From an uncultured Isoptericola sp. (GTDB lineage: Bacteria > Actinomycetota > Actinomycetes > Actinomycetales > Cellulomonadaceae), in assembly GCA_947497265.1 (NCBI GenBank), contig CANMFP010000011.1, positions 45,934 to 109,933 of the forward strand: 64,000 bases of DNA, given 5' to 3'. Shown one piece after another: positions 29,404-37,545 of this stretch (the stretch's first letter is position 1; every line of letters begins with the position of its first letter). The notes beneath the pieces are model-generated. The model saw nothing but the letters and a program-made list of their open reading frames with translations, searched no databases and had not been told where the DNA came from. The translations under genes and the position numbers were made by a program.

Positions 29404-30017
29404 TGCTCCTCCGGGGACTCGGGCATGGCGAAAAGGTCGACGACCTTCCACTCGTCACCGCGGTGCACGACTTCGAGGCGCCGTTCGGCGACAACTTCAT
29501 CGGACACGTAAGTCTCCTTGCCGGAGGGGTCGGTGACCCGAGTCGGCTCCACGGTGACCTCGATGTCGATAGGCCAGATCCCAGTCGGCCGATCCTGTTC
29601 GTAGGTGTGCAGTATTTGGACTGCATTCTCGCCGCCCGACCAGTTTTGACCTTCGTCTGCGATGGTGCGGGCCTGTTCGAGCCTTTCTGCGCAGAACGTG
29701 CACTTCTTGTGGGACATCGCCTCCCACTCGGCGGTGTCACCCGTCTTCATCATGTAGTCGTCCAGGCTGAGGAAGTACTTCGCGGCGGCTTCGGCACCCT
29801 GGTACCCCTCGTCGTCCATCGCGGCCGGTCGCTCGGGCGCGATCACGACCGGCGTCGGTGACGCGGCGGGGGAGGACTCGGTCGCGGAGGGTGCCGGGCT
29901 CGAGGGGGCCTGCGCCGTCGACCCGGGGTCCGTGGGAGTCGGGTCGGGTGTGGTGCATCCGGCGAGCAGCAGCGCGACCAGCGCGGCCGCGCCGAAGGTG
30001 GTGGCGGTACGGGGCAT
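29400..30017 (-). CDS. DUF6318-like lipoprotein
   Basis: ATG 30017 gives 205 residues. A lipoprotein signal peptide with lipobox LLAGC ends near residue 20, followed by a Pro/Ser/Thr-rich linker. The globular part begins GYQGAEAAAKYFLSLDDYMMKTGDTAEWEAMSHKKC and contains a CTFC pair. Anchored to the outer face of the membrane. Coupled by a 4-bp overlap to the secreted-protein gene downstream. Function unknown. Confidence 0.75.
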   Translation of the reverse strand: MPRTATTFGAAALVALLLAGCTTPDPTPTDPGSTAQAPSSPAPSATESSPAASPTPVVIAPERPAAMDDEGYQGAEAAAKYFLSLDDYMMKTGDTAEWEAMSHKKCTFCAERLEQARTIADEGQNWSGGENAVQILHTYEQDRPTGIWPIDIEVTVEPTRVTDPSGKETYVSDEVVAERRLEVVHRGDEWKVVDLFAMPESPEEQ

Positions 30018-30190
30018 CAGGGATTCCTTCACCAGGGGCGTCGACGGCGACATCGGAGTCACGGTAGCGAAACCGCAGGTCCCCGGCACGACCCTGTGGA
30101 CAACGTCTCGCGCAGTGGAAAGCGCGGCGCTACGTCGCGCCGTCGGGCACGGCGTCAGCGAGCGGCCCGCCAGGGGTTGACGCCACCCCA

Positions 30191-30230
30191 GGTCCTGTGG
30201 TTCATTAGTTGAGTAACGAACCACAGGACC
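30191..30230. promoter_or_regulatory. 40-bp operator with 13-bp perfect arms before a GntR operon
   Basis: Arms GGTCCTGTGGTTC and GAACCACAGGACC flank 14 nt that add a further TTA/TAA pairing. It ends 22 bp before the GntR gene and is AT-richer than its surroundings. Placement and symmetry fit a YtrA-type repressor site controlling the ABC operon and itself. Confidence 0.7.
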
Positions 30231-30252
30231 ATGGTGCCGGGAGGAGGGCCGC

Positions 30253-30630
30253 ATGTTCGACGGGCCCGAGCCGATCTACCTCCAGATCGCGCAGATGATC
30301 CGGTCACAGGTCCTCGCCGGGGAACTCGTGGAAGAGGAGCAGGTCATGTCCACCACACAGTTCGCGACGACGTTCCGGATCAACCCCGCCACGGCGGCCA
30401 AGGCGTTCACCGGACTCGTCGAGGAGGGCGTGCTCTACAAGCGCCGCGGGCTGGGCATGTTCGTCGCGCCCGGCGCCCGCGAGCGCCTCCTCGAGCAGCA
30501 CCGCCAGGCGTACTACGACGACGTCCTCGCCCCCGCGCTCGCCCAGGCGGCCGTGCTCGGCATCTCGGCCGAGGAGATCGTCGCGTACATCCACGGCACC
30601 GCCCACCAGACCCCTCAGGAGGAGTCATGA
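30253..30630 (+). CDS. GntR family regulator, YtrA subfamily
   Basis: A 125-residue short GntR protein: winged helix in residues 10-75 (PIYLQIAQMIRSQVLAGEL, MSTTQFATTFRINPATAAKAFTGL) and a two-helix tail in place of a ligand domain, the YtrA form. ATG has GGGAGGAGGG upstream and follows the 40-bp operator. Stop overlaps the ABC ATPase start (ATGA). YtrA-type regulators control adjacent ABC exporters that respond to cell-wall antibiotics in other Gram-positives. Confidence 0.9.
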   Translation: MFDGPEPIYLQIAQMIRSQVLAGELVEEEQVMSTTQFATTFRINPATAAKAFTGLVEEGVLYKRRGLGMFVAPGARERLLEQHRQAYYDDVLAPALAQAAVLGISAEEIVAYIHGTAHQTPQEES

Positions 30631-31586
30631 CCCCCGAGCCCTTCGGCGCCCGGCTGGACGACGTCGTCGTCCGGTTCGGCAAGCAGCGGCGGATGACGAT
30701 CGACGGCAGGACCTTCAAGGACGAGGCGACCGTCGCGCTCGACGGCGTGGACCTCACGATCCGACCCGGCGTGATCACCGGGGTCCTCGGGCGCAACGGC
30801 GCAGGCAAGTCCACGCTGCTCACCCTGCTCGCAGCCTTCAACCGGCCGACGTCGGGCACCGTGCGCCTCGGGCCCGACGGCGACGCCCCGTGGGAGGACC
30901 CGTGGGAGAACGCGTGGGTCACCTCCAACGTCCAGCTGGTGCGCGAGTCGGGGGACCTGCAGGACGACGAGAAGCTGTCCGAGTCCCTCAGGTACTACGC
31001 CGACCTGCGTCCGTTCTGGGACGCGGAGCTCGCGGGGCGGCTGCTCGACATGTTCGAGGTGAACCCCCGCAAGAAGCCCAACGCCCTGTCGCGCGGCAAG
31101 CGGTCCGCCGTGGGCGCCACCATCGGCCTGGCGTCCCGCGCGCCGCTGACGATCTTCGACGAGGTCTACCTCGGCATGGACGCCCCGACCCGGTACGCGT
31201 TCTACGACGAGATCCTCGCCGACTACGCCGAGCATCCCCGCACCATCCTGCTCTCCAGCCATCTGGTCGAGGAGGTCGAGCGGCTCTTCGAGGACGTGAT
31301 CGTCCTCGACCGCGGCGGCGTGCTCCTCGCCGAGACCGCCGAGGAGATGGGCCGGCGCGGCTTCAGCCTCACCGGGCCGACGTCCGCGGTCGAGCGGCTC
31401 GCCGGCGACCGCCGCGTGCTGCACCGTCAGCAGCTCGGCGGCACGCTGCAGGTCACTCTCGAGGGCACGCCCGACGACGTCGAGGCCACCGCCGCGCGAG
31501 CCGCCGGCGTCGAGCTGGGCTCGCTGCCGCTGCAGGACCTCTTCGTGCGCCTCACCGAGCCGAGCCGGACAGGGGCGGGCCGATGA
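30627..31586 (+). CDS. ABC transporter ATP-binding protein, YtrB-like
   Basis: A 319-residue nucleotide-binding protein: Walker A GRNGAGKST, signature replaced by LSRGKRSAVG, Walker B LTIFDEVYLGMD, H-loop SSHLVEEVE. The altered signature and FDEVYLGMDAPTR are usual in ATPases paired with YtrA regulators. Overlaps GntR upstream and a membrane-protein gene downstream by 4 bp each. Confidence 0.87.
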   Translation: MTPEPFGARLDDVVVRFGKQRRMTIDGRTFKDEATVALDGVDLTIRPGVITGVLGRNGAGKSTLLTLLAAFNRPTSGTVRLGPDGDAPWEDPWENAWVTSNVQLVRESGDLQDDEKLSESLRYYADLRPFWDAELAGRLLDMFEVNPRKKPNALSRGKRSAVGATIGLASRAPLTIFDEVYLGMDAPTRYAFYDEILADYAEHPRTILLSSHLVEEVERLFEDVIVLDRGGVLLAETAEEMGRRGFSLTGPTSAVERLAGDRRVLHRQQLGGTLQVTLEGTPDDVEATAARAAGVELGSLPLQDLFVRLTEPSRTGAGR

Positions 31587-32359
31587 GCGTCACCACGACA
31601 GCACCTGCGTCGCGGGCGGAGCTGGTGGCCCGGGTGCAGCGGCGGGCGACCCGCCGTGCAGCCCGGTCGATGCTGGTCCCGTCGCTCGTCGTCGGGCTGA
31701 GCTTCTGGGCCTTCGTCACGGTGGCGGCGGCCGCCGTCCCCGTGGTCGTCGACCGGTTCGGGGGCCACATGGACGTCGGTGTGCTGGTCGCCGCCGAGTA
31801 CAGCGCGCGGTGGTTCGCGTTCACGCTGGGAGTCATCACCTGCTCGATCATCCTGGCCACCCACCTGGCCGCCGGAGGTACTCGCCGTGCGCTGCGCGAC
31901 GCCGCCCTGATCACCGCGGGTGTCACCGGCCCGGCCTACGGCGTGCTCCACGCGATCGCGCTGCTGGTCGAGCGAGGGACGTTCCGCGCCGTCGGCTGGA
32001 CCTGGCCGCGTCCCGAGGGCGGCCTCGCCACCGGCGATGCCGGCATCTGGCCGACGGCCGGCGCCGAGGCCCTGGTCGTCGTGGTCTACGTGCTCGTCGG
32101 GTGCGCCGTCGTCGTCGGCTACCTGGTCGACGGCGTCGGTCGCGGGACCCTGCACCTCGTCCCCGCGCTGGCGCTGCTCGGTCTCGCGGAGCTGTCCACC
32201 CGCAGCGGGTGGGCCGTCGACCTGCTCGGCGGGTTCCTGCCCGCCGAGGGCCCGGGCACCATCGCCGTCGGGATGGCCGGAGCCGCCGTCGCCATCGTGC
32301 TCTCCGCAGCGTGGCTGCACCTGCGCCTGCGTACCCTGCGACTCCGGCCGACGAGGTGA
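31583..32359 (+). CDS. membrane protein, probable ABC permease partner
   Basis: 258 residues, ATG overlapping the ATPase stop. Six hydrophobic segments (for example SLVVGLSFWAFVTVAAAAVPVVV and ALVVVVYVLVGCAVVVGYLV) with a conserved ATHLAAGGTRRALRDAA loop. The same loop occurs in the next gene (GTHVAAGGTRRSLVEGV), so the two are homologous and probably form a heterodimeric membrane unit for the ATPase. Confidence 0.75.
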   Translation: MSVTTTAPASRAELVARVQRRATRRAARSMLVPSLVVGLSFWAFVTVAAAAVPVVVDRFGGHMDVGVLVAAEYSARWFAFTLGVITCSIILATHLAAGGTRRALRDAALITAGVTGPAYGVLHAIALLVERGTFRAVGWTWPRPEGGLATGDAGIWPTAGAEALVVVVYVLVGCAVVVGYLVDGVGRGTLHLVPALALLGLAELSTRSGWAVDLLGGFLPAEGPGTIAVGMAGAAVAIVLSAAWLHLRLRTLRLRPTR

Positions 32360-32364
32360 GCGCC

Positions 32365-33105
32365 ATGACACACGACAGATCTCCCCACCGCCGGGCGGTC
32401 ACCGCGGCACGGCGGCGGCTGGAGAGCTACCTGCTCAAGGCCGCGGTCTGGTTCTGGGTCGGCTGGGGCCTGCTCGTCATCGCCACCCCGCTGGTCGTGG
32501 ACCGCTGGGGCGGCGTGGCCGACGGGCTGACGTACGACGCCGCGGGGAGCCCCGCTCGCTGGCCGGCGTTCGCCGTCGGCATCATCGTCGCCGCCGCCCT
32601 CCTGGGCACCCACGTGGCCGCCGGGGGGACCCGCCGGTCCCTCGTCGAGGGCGTCGCTCGCGGCGCCGTCGTCGGCGGGCTCGTGTTCGGCGTCCTGACG
32701 GTGGCGTTGGGCATCGCTGAGGAGCAGGTGTTCGAAGGGCTCGACCGGCCCTACCAGGGTGCCGGCGGGGCCTTCGCGCTCGACACCGTGACCGGCGTCG
32801 CTGCGACCGTCGTCGCCCAGACGTTCGTCATCGCCACCTACGTGCTCGTCGGTGTCGCCGTCCACGGCGGCTACCGGCGCTGGGGAGCCTGGCGCGGGAC
32901 CCTCGCCGTCGTCCCGCTGCTGCTCCCCGCCGTGCTCGTCGACCTTGCGAGCCGCACCGGCATCTTCGCGATCCCCCTGCGCGACGAGCCCGTCGACTCG
33001 GTGCTCGGCGCGGCAGTGAGCCTCGTCGGCGCGCTCCTCGCCGCGCTCCTGGCCGCCGTCGTCGCGCACCACGTGCTCCGTGCCGTGCGACCACGCCTCA
33101 CCTGA
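32365..33105 (+). CDS. membrane protein, paralogue of 31583-32359
   Basis: 246 residues with about six hydrophobic segments. Shares the layout and the THVAAGGTRR loop with the preceding protein. Lies 5 bp after it in the same operon. Likely the second permease subunit of the YtrA-controlled ABC system. Confidence 0.73.
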   Translation: MTHDRSPHRRAVTAARRRLESYLLKAAVWFWVGWGLLVIATPLVVDRWGGVADGLTYDAAGSPARWPAFAVGIIVAAALLGTHVAAGGTRRSLVEGVARGAVVGGLVFGVLTVALGIAEEQVFEGLDRPYQGAGGAFALDTVTGVAATVVAQTFVIATYVLVGVAVHGGYRRWGAWRGTLAVVPLLLPAVLVDLASRTGIFAIPLRDEPVDSVLGAAVSLVGALLAALLAAVVAHHVLRAVRPRLT

Positions 33106-33143
33106 CCCGCCAGTCCGTATCCCACCCGAGAAGGAGGCCAGAG

Positions 33144-34148
33144 ATGGCCAAGCCCATCGTGGAGGTGTCGCACCTCCGCAAGACCTATGGCGACAAGGTC
33201 GCCGTCGACGACGTGTCGTTCGCCGTCCAGCCCGGGGAGATCTTCGGGATCCTCGGCCCCAACGGGGCCGGCAAGACCACGACCGTGGAGACTCTCGCCG
33301 GACTGCGCACCGCCGACGGAGGCACCGTCCGCGTGCGCGGCATCGACACCCAGCGCCACCCCGGCGCAGTCCGGGACATCCTGGGCGTGCAGCTCCAGGA
33401 GGCGGCGCTGCACGACAAGATCACCGTGCGGGAGGCGCTCAACCTGTTCGCCGGGTTCTACGCGAACCCTGCGGACCCGGAAGAGCTCCTGGCGATGCTC
33501 GACCTCACCCCGCACGCCGACCGCCGGTTCGCCAAGCTGTCCGGTGGGCAGAAGCAGCGCCTGTCGATCGCGCTCGCCCTGATCGGCAACCCCGAGATCG
33601 CCATCCTCGACGAGCTCACCACCGGGCTCGACCCGCAGGCCCGGCGCAACACCTGGGAGCTCGTGGAGCGCGTGCGGGCCACGGGCGTCACCATCCTCCT
33701 GGTCACGCACTTCATGGAGGAGGCCGAGCGGCTCTGCGACCGGCTCGTCATCATCGACGCCGGGAACGTCGTCGCCGAGGGCACGCCCCAGGGGCTCATC
33801 GACGCCCTCGACGACGACAGCACCGTGGTGCTGCGGTTCGCCCCCGACGACGCCGGCCGGGCACGCGACGTGCTCGAGCAGCTTGCCGACAGCGACCCCG
33901 AGGTCGCGCGGGTCGACCTCGCCGAGACCTCGCCGGGCGAGGTCGTCGTCACCGGGACCCGCCGGGTCCTGTTCGCCCTCGTGCCGGCCCTCGCCGGTGC
34001 GGACCTCGTGCCCGACGACGTCCGCACCGTCGCCAGGTCGCTCGAGGACGTGTTCCTCGCCCACACCGGGCGCGCCTACAGCACGGGGACCGGCGACGCC
34101 GACGCGCCCACCGACACCACTCTCGTCCTCGAAGGAGGCCGGTCATGA
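33144..34148 (+). CDS. ABC transporter ATP-binding protein, daunorubicin-resistance type
   Basis: ATG with AAGGAGG upstream; 334 residues. Walker A GPNGAGKTT, signature LSGGQKQRLSIA, Walker B AILDELTTGLDP, H-loop VTHFMEEAERL. C-terminal DrrA-like extension ends in an EGGRS tail. The permease gene starts on an ATGA overlap. Thirty-eight bases after the YtrA-type operon, so it may share its transcript. Confidence 0.9.
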   Translation: MAKPIVEVSHLRKTYGDKVAVDDVSFAVQPGEIFGILGPNGAGKTTTVETLAGLRTADGGTVRVRGIDTQRHPGAVRDILGVQLQEAALHDKITVREALNLFAGFYANPADPEELLAMLDLTPHADRRFAKLSGGQKQRLSIALALIGNPEIAILDELTTGLDPQARRNTWELVERVRATGVTILLVTHFMEEAERLCDRLVIIDAGNVVAEGTPQGLIDALDDDSTVVLRFAPDDAGRARDVLEQLADSDPEVARVDLAETSPGEVVVTGTRRVLFALVPALAGADLVPDDVRTVARSLEDVFLAHTGRAYSTGTGDADAPTDTTLVLEGGRS

Positions 34149-34960
34149 CCGCCACCGCTACCGCCACCCCCACGCGGGTGCGCCCGTCCGGCACCGGCTG
34201 GCGCGGGTTCGGCCGCCTGCTGCGCACCGAGACCGCCGTCTGGCTGCGCGACTCGTCGTCCGTGTTCTTCGGGGTGCTCTTCCCCACCGTGCTCCTCGTC
34301 GGCGTCGGGTTCGGCATCCCGGGGATGCGCGAGCCGATCACCGGCGCCCCGCAGGACTCGCTCTGGTACGGCGTGACGCCCATCGCGACATACCTGCCCA
34401 CCGTCCTCGCCATGGCGATCGGCACGCTCGCGATCCTGTCGCTGCCGGTCACGTTCGCGACCTTCCGTGACAAGGGCGTGCTACGGCGGATGTCGACGAC
34501 GCCGATGCGGCCGCAGGCGATCATCGTGGCGCACCTGGCCATCAACGTCGCCACCACGTTCATCGGGGTGGCGCTGGCCCTCGGCGTGGCGCAGGCGCTG
34601 TTCGGCATCGTCCAGCCCACCCAGCTCGGCGTCGTCCTCGGCGCGTTCGTGCTGGGGATGCTCTCGCTGTTCTCGCTGGGCATGCTCCTGTCCGCGGTGG
34701 TGAACAAGCCCTCGACGGCGAACGCCGTCGCCTCCCTCGTCTACTTCCCGCTGCTGTTCCTGGCGGGGCTGTGGACGCCAGGCCCGATCATGCCCGACAT
34801 CGTGCGGCAGATCGGCCAGTTCACCCCGATGGGTGCGGCCGCGCAGGCCATGGACACCGGCTGGTTCGGCGAGGGGTTCCCGCTGCTGCAGTACGTCGTG
34901 ATGCTGGCGTACACGGCGGTCCTGCTGCCGCTCGCGATCCGCCTGTTCCGCTGGACCTGA
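34145..34960 (+). CDS. ABC-2 type permease
   Basis: 271 residues beginning MTATATATPTRVRPSGTGW. Six membrane helices in the ABC-2 pattern, with the conserved RDKGVLRRMSTTPMRP loop between TM2 and TM3 and the late YFPLLFLAGLWTP helix. Partner of 33144-34148; the pair probably exports a drug or lipid. Confidence 0.9.
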   Translation: MTATATATPTRVRPSGTGWRGFGRLLRTETAVWLRDSSSVFFGVLFPTVLLVGVGFGIPGMREPITGAPQDSLWYGVTPIATYLPTVLAMAIGTLAILSLPVTFATFRDKGVLRRMSTTPMRPQAIIVAHLAINVATTFIGVALALGVAQALFGIVQPTQLGVVLGAFVLGMLSLFSLGMLLSAVVNKPSTANAVASLVYFPLLFLAGLWTPGPIMPDIVRQIGQFTPMGAAAQAMDTGWFGEGFPLLQYVVMLAYTAVLLPLAIRLFRWT

Positions 34961-34973
34961 CGCCGGTCGAGCC

Positions 34974-35018
34974 GGTCGAGCCTGTCGAGATCCCGACCGG
35001 GTCCCGGCAGGCTCGACC
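34974..35018. repeat. inverted repeat GGTCGAGCCTG ... CAGGCTCGACC
   Basis: Perfect 11-bp arms (34974-34984, 35008-35018) just after the permease gene, preceded by extra GGTCGAGCC copies. Sequences of the type GTCGAGCCTGTCGAG are common dispersed intergenic repeats in actinobacteria. It can act as a terminator for the ABC operon. Confidence 0.5.
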
Positions 35019-35042
35019 TGCGTGCCGGTAGGGTGCGGCGGC

Positions 35043-36008
35043 ATGCGCAAGGTGGCTGAGCTGGCAGGCCGGTGGTTCGCGGTGATCGTGGTGCTCGGAG
35101 GAGTGGCCGGGCTGCTGGCCCCGACGACGCTCGCCCCCATCGCCGGCCACATCCCCCTGCTCCTCGGGATCATCATGTTCGGCATGGGGCTGACGCTGCG
35201 CGGCGCGGACTTCGGGCTCGTGGCCCGGCGGCCGTGGTCGGTGCTGGTCGGCGTCGTCGCGCAGTTCACGGTCATGCCGCTGGTGGCCTGGGCGATCGGC
35301 ACCGCGTTCGGCCTGCAGGACGCCGCGATGGTCGGCATGATCCTGGTCGGTGCGGCCCCGGGCGGCACGGCGTCCAACGTCATCGTGTACCTCGCCCGGG
35401 GCGACACCGCCCTGTCGGTGACGCTCACCGCGGTGTCGACCCTGCTGTCCCCGCTGCTCACGCCGGTGCTCGTGCTGTGGCTCGCGGGGTCCCAGCTCGA
35501 CGTCACCTACGGCTCCCTCATGACGTCGATCGTGCAGATCGTGCTGTTCCCCGTCCTCGCGGGCCTGCTCGTCCGCACCTTCGCCGGCGGCCTGGTGGAG
35601 CGGTACCTGCTGCCCTACCTGCCGCTGGTGTCAGTGACCGGGATCGTCGTCGTGGTGGCCGGCATCGTCGCGGCGAACGCCGACGCCGTGCTGGCCACGG
35701 GAGCGCTGCTGGCGCTCGCCGTCGTCGTCCACAACGCCGTGGGGATCGCGCTGGGCTACGGCGCCGCGCGCGCCGCCCGGCTCGACGAGAGCGCCCGGCG
35801 TGCGGTGAGCATCGAGGTCGGGATGCAGAACTCGGGTCTCTCCGCGGCGCTGGCGACGGCGCACTTCTCGCCGGCGGCGGCCCTGCCTGCCGCGCTGTTC
35901 TCCGTGTGGCACAACGTCTCCGGGGCGGTCCTCGCGTCGTTCTGGGCCCGGCGCCCGGTCGACGGCGGCGAGCGGCGCCCGGAAGGCGCGCATAGCCTGC
36001 GGCCATGA
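35043..36008 (+). CDS. bile acid:Na+ symporter (BASS) family permease
   Basis: ATG 35043 follows a -10-like TAGGGT by 8 nt (leaderless); 321 residues with about nine hydrophobic segments. Family hallmarks are LILVGAAPGGTASNVIVYLARGD and EVGMQNSGLSAALA, which hold the sodium and substrate residues. Bacterial members move bile acids, pantoate or other organic anions. Overlaps the amidotransferase gene by 4 bp. Confidence 0.9.
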   Translation: MRKVAELAGRWFAVIVVLGGVAGLLAPTTLAPIAGHIPLLLGIIMFGMGLTLRGADFGLVARRPWSVLVGVVAQFTVMPLVAWAIGTAFGLQDAAMVGMILVGAAPGGTASNVIVYLARGDTALSVTLTAVSTLLSPLLTPVLVLWLAGSQLDVTYGSLMTSIVQIVLFPVLAGLLVRTFAGGLVERYLLPYLPLVSVTGIVVVVAGIVAANADAVLATGALLALAVVVHNAVGIALGYGAARAARLDESARRAVSIEVGMQNSGLSAALATAHFSPAAALPAALFSVWHNVSGAVLASFWARRPVDGGERRPEGAHSLRP

Positions 36009-36736
36009 AGCCGTTCCTGCTCCTGGGCACGCGTGCCGAGGACGCCGCCGCCGACAGCGAGTACGAGGCGTTCTACCGGTACGGCGGCCTCCCCGCGGAG
36101 CAGGTCCACCGGGTCCGCCTGGAGGCCGGCCCGATGCCCGCGATCGACCTCGACGCGTACTCGGGCATCCTCGTGGGCGGCGGCCCGTTCAACTCCTCCG
36201 ACCCGGACGCGCAGAAGTCCGCGGTGCAGCTCCGTGTCGAGCGGGAGTTCGTCACCCTGCTCGACGAGGTCGTGGAGCGGGACTTCCCGTTCCTCGGTGC
36301 CTGCTACGGCGTCGGCACCCTCGGCACGTACGCCGGGGGCGTCGTCGACCGGCGCTACGGCGAGGCCGTCGGCCTGACGACGGTCGAGCTGACCCAGGAG
36401 GGCCTCGCGGACCCGCTGCTGGCCGGGCTGCCGCCCGCGTTCACGGCGTTCGTCGGGCACAAGGAGGGCATGCGAGCCCTACCCCCCGGCGCCGTGCGGC
36501 TCGCGTTCTCGCCCCGCGCGCCGGTCCAGATGTTCCGGCTGCGGTCCCACCTGTACGCGACGCAGTTCCACCCCGAGCTCGACCTCGCGGGCCTCACCCA
36601 GCGCGTGGAGGTCTACCGCGACTACGGGTACTTCGCGGCCTCCGAGGCCGACGACGTCGTCACCCGGGCCGCCGCACGCCCGGTGACCTGGCCGATGCGC
36701 ATCCTGCGCAACTTCGTCGAGCTCTACGGACGCTGA
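36005..36736 (+). CDS. class I glutamine amidotransferase-like protein
   Basis: 243 residues. The nucleophile elbow GACYGVGTLG supplies the cysteine, and QFHPELD supplies the histidine and acidic residue of the triad. A GuaA-like free-standing amidotransferase; the synthase partner and acceptor are unknown. Overlaps the symporter gene by 4 bp and converges with the NUDIX gene. Confidence 0.87.
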   Translation: MKPFLLLGTRAEDAAADSEYEAFYRYGGLPAEQVHRVRLEAGPMPAIDLDAYSGILVGGGPFNSSDPDAQKSAVQLRVEREFVTLLDEVVERDFPFLGACYGVGTLGTYAGGVVDRRYGEAVGLTTVELTQEGLADPLLAGLPPAFTAFVGHKEGMRALPPGAVRLAFSPRAPVQMFRLRSHLYATQFHPELDLAGLTQRVEVYRDYGYFAASEADDVVTRAAARPVTWPMRILRNFVELYGR

Positions 36737-36758
36737 CGGCCGGGCCCCTCGGGGTGGG

Positions 36759-37256
36759 TCACCGCGCGAAGACGGTGCCCGCGCCGGGGTCGGCCCGGTA
36801 CCGCTCGGCCGCCGCGAGCCGACGGCGCGACGAGGGGGCGACGTCGTCGGGCAGGGCGTCCGGGGCGAACCACGCCACCGCGACGGACTCGTCGTCGGCG
36901 ACGTGCGCGGCGGCGGCGGACGCCGCCGAGACGGGGCGCGCGAGGAAGCACAGGTCGAGGTACGAGCTGCGGTCGCCGTTCGGGTAGACGACCTCGGGCG
37001 TCGTGGAGACCGCCGCCAGGGCCTGCACCTCCACCTCGACGCCGGTCTCCTCGAGGACCTCGCGCACGAGCCCGCGCGCGGGCTCCTCGCCGGGCTCCAG
37101 GATCCCGCTGACCAGCGCCCACAGCCCGTTGTCCGCGCGCTGTCCCAGCAGCAGGCGCCCGGCGTCGTCGTGCACGACGGCGGTCACCCCGGGGAGCCAC
37201 AGCGGTGCGGTCCCGACCTGGGCGCGGAGGGCGGCGACGAACTCGGGGATCGGCAT
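36759..37256 (-). CDS. NUDIX hydrolase
   Basis: ATG 37256 gives 165 residues. The Nudix box is complete (GILEPGEEPARGLVREVLEE then TGVE), with metal-binding glutamates in REVLEE. Typical of small pyrophosphohydrolases acting on oxidised nucleotides or nucleotide sugars. The longer open frame upstream is antisense to the aro leader and is not used. Confidence 0.9.
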   Translation of the reverse strand: MPIPEFVAALRAQVGTAPLWLPGVTAVVHDDAGRLLLGQRADNGLWALVSGILEPGEEPARGLVREVLEETGVEVEVQALAAVSTTPEVVYPNGDRSSYLDLCFLARPVSAASAAAAHVADDESVAVAWFAPDALPDDVAPSSRRRLAAAERYRADPGAGTVFAR

Positions 37257-37329
37257 GCGCCGACCGTACCGGGGACCGGATGGTGGACACCGCTGGACGG
37301 TCCGCGCGGTCGCGCGTACTGTCAGGGCC

Positions 37330-37395
37330 GTGAACATCCGTTGGTATTGGCGCTTTACGCCGGCTCCGCTGGGAGCTCGGCGGGCTCGCGCCTGA
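37330..37395 (+). CDS. aromatic-amino-acid leader peptide of the DAHP synthase gene
   Basis: GTG starts a 21-residue peptide VNIRWYWRFTPAPLGARRARA ending in TGA. Trp, Tyr, Trp and Phe occur within five residues. It is followed 26 nt later by a strong hairpin with a U-rich tail, and the DAHP synthase gene follows. This is the arrangement of transcription attenuation: ribosome stalling at scarce aromatic amino acids would prevent the terminator. Confidence 0.75.
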   Translation: MNIRWYWRFTPAPLGARRARA

Positions 37396-37421
37396 CCGAC
37401 CCTTCCACCGGAGCCAGCACA

Positions 37422-37456
37422 GGGCCTGGGACGCGTCACGCGTCCGGGCCCTTTGT
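37422..37456 (+). terminator. attenuator terminator in the DAHP synthase leader
   Basis: GGGCC (37422-37426) and GGACGCG (37429-37435) pair with CGCGTCC (37439-37445) and GGCCC (37447-37451), leaving a 3-nt loop; CTTTGT follows. An alternative pairing of GGCTCCG (37362-37368, in the leader peptide) with CGGAGCC (37409-37415) could act as the pause or competing stem. Confidence 0.72.
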
Positions 37457-37545
37457 CGTCGGGGCTTCCGGTCGGGATCGGACCGCCTCCGGCGACGCCG
37501 CCGGACCGCCGCACCCGCCGACCACCGCCACGACCAGGAGCCCCG

